64,000 nucleotides of DNA from Viridothelium virens (lineage: Eukaryota; Ascomycota; Dothideomycetes; Trypetheliales; Trypetheliaceae), in contig ML991776.1 of assembly GCA_010094025.1 (NCBI GenBank), positions 664,939 to 728,938 on the forward strand, given 5' to 3'. This document shows positions 56,616 through 64,000 of this stretch, in pieces. Within the stretch, counting starts at the first letter, position 1, and each line of letters opens with the position of its first letter. Both the position numbers and the translations under genes were made by a program. Below the pieces are notes generated by a model. It was not told the DNA's origin and searched no databases. It was given only the letters and a program-made list of their open reading frames with translations.

Positions 56616-57439
56616 CAAGATGTGTCGCGTCCAAGATTCTATCCAACTGATATGTTTTAGGAGAACATTGCGGAAGCGATCATTTTAATCATGGAAAGAT
56701 GATAAAAGCCTTAAAAGTGCCCAAGAAAAAAAGAATTTGATGAAAACGAACATAGTCCTCACGGCCAGATGGTAAGTTTCAATGAGTCGATAAGTCACCT
56801 CGGCTCTCGCTCATCCAAAATCTGGGGCACAATCTCCCGGACCCGCGGACACGTGAGCGTCAGCAGCCCCACGATACCTGACTTTAATTTGACCTCGAGC
56901 GAGCTACATACGGTGTTACATTGTTCATCCATCTCCATTTTCAATTTGGGATCCTATCATTTGATCCTTGCCTTGGGCTTTCCGACTGCTTCGCTCGTCA
57001 CTATCATCGAGAAATACTCACCACCTGACAATTGATTACAGAGGTCACTTCTCTCAAAAATTAAGTACCGTAGTCAATAACATCTAAATCATTTATGTCT
57101 CGCAAAGTGTGTGTTCGGAAGCTTGAACGGTAAGGAGGGTCTCGCTTTAGATCCTCATGCGGAGATTTTCCGTAACAGGTAGCCAATAGACCGGATGTGT
57201 TACATCTCGGCAATCTTGTTACCTTCAAGTCGACGTCATGGCAAGGCGACAAGATTTTTTACCCCACCGTGGGGCGATGGGACCTCGTATTTTCTCTTTA
57301 TCTAAGTTTCCCAATTGCCAAGAAATTCTGAATTGCTTCTGCGATACATTGTATCTTTAGCAGTCTTTATTAGCTTGACAATCCTGTTGTCGCTCCGAAT
57401 TCCTCACTGTTACCGTTACCATCATTTAGCCCTATCACC
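56616..57439. other. divergent intergenic region
   Basis: This holds the 5' flanks of the acyl-CoA-binding gene (minus) and of the Gfo/Idh/MocA gene (plus). No gene is supported within it. Confidence 0.5.
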
Positions 57440-58655
57440 ATGTCATCACCGTTACGTTGGGGTATTTTGGCAACTGGTGGAATTGCCGTCACCTTTACCA
57501 AAGATCTCCTCAAAGATCCCTCCACACGTGGGGCCAGCGACGTTAAGCATACCGTGACTGCAGCAGCCTCTTCGTCTTCAGCATCCCGAGCAAATGAGTT
57601 TCTCAAAGAAGTCGGTGCCCCATCGGAGGCCAAGGGCTACGGCTCATACGCCGAGCTAGTGAAAGATCCTAATGTTGATATTGTCTATGTGGCAACACCG
57701 CATTCCCACCATTTTCAAAATGCTATGCTCTGCCTCGAGGCGAAGAAGCATGTTCTATGCGAGAAGGCTTTCACCACCAACGCTGCTCAAGCAAAGCTTC
57801 TCGTTGATACGGCCAAGAAGAATAATCTATTCCTGATGGAGGCTGTATGGATTCGCTTCTTCCCCATTTGCCAAGAGCTCAGGAAGATGGCTAGCGACGG
57901 CAAAATCGGTGACATCCGTAGAGTATTTGCAGATTTGAGCCTAGGTGTTGATGTCGAAAGCAAGTTTGGCACAAAGCACCGCATGACAAACATGGATTTG
58001 GCTGGTGGGGCAATGTTGGATTGTAAGTTTTCTTTTAAGCATTCGTATCTAGTCCTTAGGCCATGTAACCGCTCTAACACTGCAACCAGTGGGTATTTAT
58101 CCGATCACCTGGGTCTTCCAGTTCCTCTACCATATCCAATCCCCTCAGCATCAAAAACCACCGAAAGTTGCCTCATCTATCACCAAGTACGCTCCAACCG
58201 GTGCGGATGAGATGACTTCGATGATCTTTACATTCCCTGCGACCAATGCTCAGGGTATCGCGACGACCAACTTCCGCGTTTCCTATGACCCGGACGATAA
58301 AAATACTGCTGGACCTGCCATCCGTATTCAAGGTACCAAAGGAGAAATTCAGGTCTATGGCCCTGCATACCGTCCTACTCATTACCGTATTATCCCTGCA
58401 GTTGACAAGGACACCGGAAAGGATAAAGCTGGCTTTGAGTTTCAGGATGTGACACGAGATATTCCGGGACATGGCATGTTCTGGGAAGCAGATGAGTGCT
58501 TCAGGTGTCTAAAGGACAAGAAGCTGGAGAGCGATGGTATGAGTTGGTCTGAGAGTATTGTTATAATGGACGCCATGGATGAGGTCCGGAAGCAAAATAG
58601 CTTGGTATATCCAGAGAAGATTGAGAGCACAAAATACCCACTCGAAGACTTCTAG
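57440..58655 (+). CDS. Gfo/Idh/MocA family NAD(P)-dependent oxidoreductase
   Basis: Two exons, 57440-58022 and 58090-58655, with a 67-nt intron; 382 residues. The Rossmann start LRWGILATGGIAVTF, the strand VDIVYVATPHSHHFQNA and the segment VLCEKAFTTNAAQAKLL identify the family; the usual EKP of the active site is EKA here. The sequence IGDIRRVFADLS and the restored GGAMLDLGIYPITWV match the NADP-dependent D-xylose dehydrogenase or dihydrodiol dehydrogenase branch, so a role in oxidising pentoses or dihydrodiols in the cytosol is possible. Length is normal for the family. The start at 57440 has a good context. Confidence 0.92.
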
Positions 58656-60826
58656 GAATGCTTCTTGCAAAAGTATTGTTTTTGCGTGAGGGAGGCTTCG
58701 CATCATTGTAATGAATTTCATTCACGGCATTCAATTATTATGTAGAACTGAAGAGAGCGTGTCTTACCCTGCAATTATACTTATCCAGACACCAAAAGAA
58801 CCTTCATCGGCAAATGAGGTGCTCCCCAGCCTCAAACGCCAGCTCGAAACCTCTCTTTAGAAAATCTCTTCCCCCAAAATTTCCTCGACCACTTCTCTCC
58901 CCAGACTATTGCCCAAGCCTTGCTCCTGACACTATCAGCTGAGGCCCTCCTCGTCCTATTATCTCTGTCTGCCCTCCCGACTACCGGCCCAGCCCCGAGT
59001 TTGCCAAATATACTCCCCAGAGCCTTCTTCGACGATTCTATGGGAATGTTGGTTCCCTCCGGTTACGGGCTTTGAACCCCCGAATCGTAGAAGTAGACCT
59101 GGTTGCCTCCCTTTTTCCTTCTTTCTCCTCTCCCCTAAAGTCCTTCTCTTCCCTCCTCTCCCTGTAACCCCCATCGCGTTTCCCGCTATCCCCCCACCTG
59201 GCACGTGGGATCTGGCGTAATCTCCACCACGCAACTACTCCCCCGCTCCGTCCTCAGTCTCCTCTCCCTCCCCCTTCCCCCTTCCCGTCTTCCTCGTCCC
59301 AAAACGGCTTAGCCGTCACCAGCGTCCTCCTCCCTCCTCCACTTCTCAAGCTGCGCATCCCGTAGCTATGGCGACAGCCGTAATTTTAACCCTACGAGGT
59401 CCTCTTTGCTCTCAGATCCTCCCGCAGATCCCAAATTCAGAATCTCCGGCCCTTCCTTTCCGCCGGCATGGAGCCACGGCAGGCAGTGGCGTGGTTGCAA
59501 AAGCGTCCCCATTGGTGAGGATATCGCCCCAGAAGATGCTGTCGTTGTCGTCACTATCATCGTCGTCATAGGAAACGAGGTCGCGCCCGGGACGCCTCCA
59601 TCACTTCGAGGAGGCCCTCACGCTGGCCCCTTCAGGCGAGCTAAGCTCGTCCCGGAGGGCACTCGACCGGCACCCGAGAGCGCGGATTTAGCAAGGAGGC
59701 CAGGGGTACGGCACAAAGATGCGGCACAGAGGAGCGCCGGGAATTGAGGAGGCCATAATGGTGCGAATGCGCTTGGCGGCGCGCTCGTCAGTGTGGCTGA
59801 GGCTGAAGGACCTGTCTTGCTTGGTGGAGCAGGGCCTTTCCCTCTCTTCTCCTCCTTGGTGGTGTAGAAGGAGGAAGAGCAAATGATGACGTTCGTGCTT
59901 GCTTTCTTGCTGTGGGGTGCTTCAATGGGAAATTGTGTCTCAGGGAGAGTTGAGAGAGCGAACAACGCGAAGGCAAGCAACAGAAATAAAAAAGAAGTCG
60001 TCTCAACAGCAGGACCCATCTCCTTATCTAGAAGCTTGAGCTGAAATAATGAGGCAGAAGCCATCAGAAGTAGATCATAATAGATAGATGATAACAGTAG
60101 AACAGACAAGAGGGTACAAATTTGAATGGAGTTAATAGATCATCGAATGCCTGTCCCAGAAGGCAACGAGAACTGGAAAGATTCGCAGAAATCACAGTAT
60201 GTCAACGCAAGGATCGCGCAAAAAAAAAAACTTGACATAGCCTCACGTAGCTATGTCGTAACTCGAAATCTCCGTCATTCAACTCTCTACTTAGCCATGA
60301 AATGGCGAGGAAAAGGAACCATCACACGCAATAGTAACCAGACATATTGGGTATTGCCACATTTGAGAACCCCTCGATGTTGGTAGTCAAGAGTAGCTGA
60401 AACATGCAAAGAAAAATTTGATGGTGTATCTCTTTAAGTCATTCGTATGAGAATGAATTGAATTTAAGTCAAAAATCGTCATCAGTTGGAGATCCCACTC
60501 CCCTCTCTGTCACTCCAAACACGCCTTCGCTACTTTCTCCCGCTCATCATGAAGAGAATAACCCAAAAGCTCGAGACCATACAAAGGAGATACATATGCA
60601 GTAGAGTGCGTCGTGGGAGTGATTTTTGAGTGTCGGGCTGTCTCCCGAGCGCCAGACCGAAAATAGATCTTCCAACCAAATCCATTACCCCATCTCTTAA
60701 CTTACGAAGGCCCGTCTCCAACACTCGTCCGCCTTTTTGATCTTTCCAGCTCACTTTCCAATTCGGCTACCATGCTCTAGCCCTAAACCTTTCCGTCGTT
60801 CAACTCGTCGTTAGGCAACTAAATAC
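58656..60826. other. convergent 3' flanks, long spacer
   Basis: This lies between the 3' ends of the Gfo/Idh/MocA gene (plus) and veA (minus). It includes pyrimidine-rich stretches near 59100-59340 and a run of 10 A near 60221. Frames on both strands at 59366-60109 overlap and have no motif. Confidence 0.45.
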
Positions 60827-62636
60827 TCATTGCGCGGCGGGTAGTTTCCTGTGAGATTGCGTTCCATCTGCCCGCTTGTACATCAGATCTTCACTACTCT
60901 CACTGTCGCTAATTTCGTCGTAAGTTCCGTCGTACAGACCGTGTCCGGGACTTGTACCGTCCGTCCCATTCGGTCTCGCTCCCTGCCTTAGCGGCTGCTG
61001 AATGTGTTTGGTATCGAACGACTGTCCAAAGCTGCGCTTGCCGACCGCGGCGGTCGGGTGCGCCGACTGAGGCGTCGCAGGGTACTGGTTGGACAAGTTT
61101 GGCATGACAGGTGGTCCTACAGAAGCACTCATAGCGATTGGCATGGCGCTGGCGGGAGAGTTGGGCTCAATCTTGTCAGATGGCATCGGAAACTTAGTCT
61201 GGAGTGGTGGTAGAGCATTGCCAGTCATGCTCGGAGGTCCGGCGGTGGGCATCGAAGGGCGAGGAGCCTGGGCGACAGATGGAGGCCTGCTGTAGGCATC
61301 GAGCCCGCCAATAGAGCCTTGGTGCCCGTGGAATGGTGCTTGTGGCTGACTCTGCAATTGAGGCATGGTCTGACGGCGGTATTGCTCTTGAGCTTGATGG
61401 TCGTACGTGAAGCTGTCGTGACGTGAAGAAGGATGCTCATAGTGCTGAGGAGAAGCGAAAGGCTGGTTAGGCATGTAGCCATTGTAGTTCGACTGGACCG
61501 GTACAGATTGGGGTTGGTATTGACTCTGTGGTGGGTGGTACTGCGGCTGAGGGGGCTGCATCGGAGCTGGCTGCGGTGCGTAGCTATTCGGGTGCGAATA
61601 ACTCGGCTGTCCATATGGCATCTGCTGTGGATATGTCTGCTGTGGGGTCTGAGGAGCTATCGGAGGTTGACCATAGCTCTGGGCCTGGTATGCAGCGTGC
61701 ATATCCGAAGCCGAAGAACGGTGAGAGGGGTGTAACGAGGCCTGGCTAGCATTGCTCATCCTCCTGTGATGTTCGATCCCATCCAGTCCTGGGTGGGGAG
61801 TTCCCATAGCAGCTTGCCCATAGGCATCAGGTGTAGCTGATGCTCTCTTAGCACGTTCATAGGCGTTCTCATCGTCATAATCGTCCCAATCCTTGGAGTG
61901 CTTGTTATCACGCCTCCTCATACGTACGTCGCGTCTGATGCGCACACGACAGCCTTGCTCTGCTACAATCCTGCTCAGAGACGTACTCTCAGTAAGTCCG
62001 GGGAATTTCTTGGCGCTGAATACAGTGAAGGGAGTGGACTTGACCTCCAAGCGGTAAGAGACGTGGCTCGAGTTCGGTGCTCCGGGATTGGTGGTCTGCG
62101 CTGCTGGAGACTCATCCTTATCGGCATCCTTGGGCTCTTTCAATTCCTCGTACAAGCTGAATGCCAGCCTATATTTTCCCTCGTGGCGTACAGACAGATC
62201 CGGAAAGATGAAATATCCTGCGGGTGCTGGACGATCTAGGTAGGCCATCCCGGCAACAGGGGTACCAGTCAAGACTGGGAAAGTGGCCTGGCTTTGTGGG
62301 ACACGGCCTTGGGCAATAGTCCGAGCATTTTCCAAAGTAGCGAAGAGAAAGAAATTGGCATTGTAACCAAAAGTGATATCATCATTGTCGTCAAACACAC
62401 GGAGCTCGACGATAGGAGGTGGATCAACTGGGCGACGGTCGGCCGATGCTTTCATGCATTAGCTAATGGCTGTCATTCAGGGTGAAGCAGTGCTCACATT
62501 TGGCACCAGAACCACAGGCACGCGCCCTTTCAGGAGGCTGAATGACCTTCAGCTGATACGTGATCTTGCGACCCTCTTTGGTAATCCTCGACGTCGTGCT
62601 GTTCATCTCATTCGCGACCTGAATGGTGGAAGCCAT
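60827..62636 (-). CDS. veA: velvet-complex regulator VeA
   Basis: Two exons in transcript order: 62636-62498 and 62448-60827, total 1761 nt, 586 residues. The intron (49 nt, CTAAT branch site, GAAAG acceptor) joins [11 protein letters not shown] to [12 protein letters not shown]. The velvet domain continues with [40 protein letters not shown] and [25 protein letters not shown], ending after [21 protein letters not shown], which also looks like a nuclear signal. A long Gln/Pro/Ser-rich tail follows, with an acidic C-terminal stretch. VeA links light response, sexual/asexual development and secondary metabolism, acting with VelB and LaeA in the nucleus. The acidic end and YKRADGTQ agree with other VeA proteins. 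Confidence 0.96.
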
Positions 62637-64000
62637 GATTGGGAAAGATGGGTGGCGAAGTGTGGATGCTTGGACACTCAAAAACTAGAGAAGGCAAAAG
62701 TTAGTATGTATGTTTCAAAACAAGGCCCGGCATTCCAAAGAAAGGTGCTGTTGAGCGAAAGTATTGCATTTGGGCAGACGTCGCGAGCTGGTCTTAGGCA
62801 CGTACCGCATAAAATACTTTCGACACGAATTATCAGGGGACGACAATGGTTGACAAGTAGATGACACGGTCGGCACCGAGTACGGGGTGCCCGAGGATAC
62901 GGACCTGGGAGCGTTATAAGCATCAGCCACGACAAACGACGTTCCGAATATAAGGTTTGGGTTCGCCGTTAGAAGACAAAAGGGCGACCGCGATTGGTTT
63001 CGATGGGGGCAATCAGCGAGGGAGTGAGGAATGCAAACATACCAGGGACTCTCCCCGCGAACAGGATCAGAGGCGCGAATTCTGTCGCAGCGGTCTCTTC
63101 TATGGGGAGAACGGAGGTGCGAAGTGTTAGGTGGTGTGGAGGAATTGAGGAAAGACCAGGAGGGCTGACGAGCTCCTGGCTGCGGTCACACACGACACGG
63201 CAGGCAGTCAGGTCGAGTAACGAGGCAGTGAGCGAGAAGCCCAGCTTGATATGGAGCGTGGATTGGGCACTGAGCCCTGGGAGGTGCAAGCCCTGAGAGC
63301 AGTGCTGCGGGAGGAGAGGAGGAATGTGGGAGAGAGGAGAGAAGGGACGAGAGGAGGAGAGAGGTACAGAGGTGCGATCGCGGATGTGAGTGCGAGAGTG
63401 AGTGTGGGCATGGGCGCGGGCGAGGGCGTGGGCGTGGGCGTGGAGTTCAGGGCTCACCAGTCAGAGCAGGCTGGGGCGCATTGGCATTGGCAATGGCATT
63501 GGCGGTGGCCCGCGCGGCCCCCGGTGTCGCCAGTGTAGGAGTCTCGTCTCTTTCGTCGCTCTCGCCCGCCCTCCCGGCCCCAAGAAGCTTAGCCGGCACG
63601 CTAGCCATTGCTCGGAAACGAATCAGCTCGCTCACTAACGCAGACCCACTCTAGCCCATGTCGACTTCCCGAGTGGAGGCGCACCAGACCCACCAGGCCT
63701 GCCTGGTCCACCAAGCCGCTGGGAAGGTGCGCACCCTCGCACCCTCGCACCCTCGCACCCTCGCACCCTCGCACCCTCGCCTCCCATCCCAGCGATCTGA
63801 TTCTTCGAGAGCACACTGCCGACCGTCATTGTTGCCTCAACCGTACCCCGTAGTGTAGGCTTGGTCTGATGAACGTCTGCGCATTATTGTCACAATTCAT
63901 GCTATGACGATCCCTCAGCTGGTCTGACTGCGGCGGCCAGTTCAAGTCGCTTCCTGGGGTCTGCAGCCTACGGTAATGATGGGTGGATGAGTGGATGGGT
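62637..64000. promoter_or_regulatory. veA upstream region
   Basis: This is the 5' side of veA to the window end. It is G/C-rich, with several short ATG-initiated frames on the minus strand (for example 62678-62935), so a long leader with upstream frames is possible. A GGGCGTGG-type repeat lies at 63404-63443 and a tandem 8-bp repeat at 63731-63778. Confidence 0.45.
63731..63778. repeat. tandem repeat, 8-bp unit x 6
   Basis: Six perfect head-to-tail copies of the 8-base unit GCACCCTC. The opposite strand reads GAGGGTGC. It is upstream of veA, and its copy number is probably variable between strains. Confidence 0.9.

Noticed and set aside
59040-59110. minus-strand tRNA-like T-arm near 59072
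   Set aside because: The T-stem has a mismatch, and no acceptor-stem partner exists upstream.
59618-60109. minus-strand frame with a signal-peptide-like start
   Set aside because: The plus strand is also open over part of it (59369-59747), composition is biased and no motif or splice structure supports a gene.

Overview
This window is nuclear DNA of a filamentous ascomycete (Pezizomycotina). The evidence is: many short GT-AG introns (mostly 41-75 nt, with CTNAC-type branch sites); a veA velvet regulator; an ARS-binding protein of the Abp2 type; a Pth11-like fungal rhodopsin-domain receptor; DUF6594 and STAND-type N-terminal domains; and a RNase H1 with two viroplasmin-like domains. I cannot fix class or order from the sequence alone. 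There is no rRNA, no convincing tRNA, no telomere repeat and no CRISPR array.

Layout. 1-10 kb: a mostly non-coding left end, an anion:cation-symporter MFS gene, an F-box-like gene, a dienelactone-hydrolase gene and a secreted orphan. 10-20 kb: a secreted DUF4185-like protein, the P-body/translation factor Scd6/Sum2/LSM14, a small peroxin PEX39 candidate divergent from it, and Abp2. 21-30 kb: a peroxisomal adenine-nucleotide-type carrier, a gene-poor stretch with a decayed gene, a BTB gene whose intron holds an almost perfect palindromic mini-transposon, and bifunctional PFK-2/FBPase-2. 31-39 kb: a membrane-protein island (small orphan, Pth11-like receptor, and a divergent pair made of a DUF6594 membrane protein and a HeLo/STAND-N-like membrane protein). 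39-45 kb: an aldo/keto-reductase relic, a GH95 alpha-L-fucosidase and a stand-alone I9 inhibitor-like protein. 45-64 kb: complex I 78 kDa subunit, RNase H1 divergent from a DUF202 membrane protein, a HET-like relic, an SDR, an acyl-CoA-binding ATG37/ACBD5-like protein, a Gfo/Idh/MocA oxidoreductase and veA.

The genes do not form one pathway. Three unlinked peroxisome-related genes (PEX39 candidate, carrier, ATG37-like) do fall within 42 kb. Exon structures were rebuilt by hand: for each multi-exon call I checked that the exon lengths sum to a multiple of three and that reading phase is kept across each junction. The most interesting non-gene object is the 181-bp inverted-repeat element at 25365-25545, which makes up most of an intron. 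The most interesting locus is the divergent membrane-protein pair at 35.5-38.6 kb.
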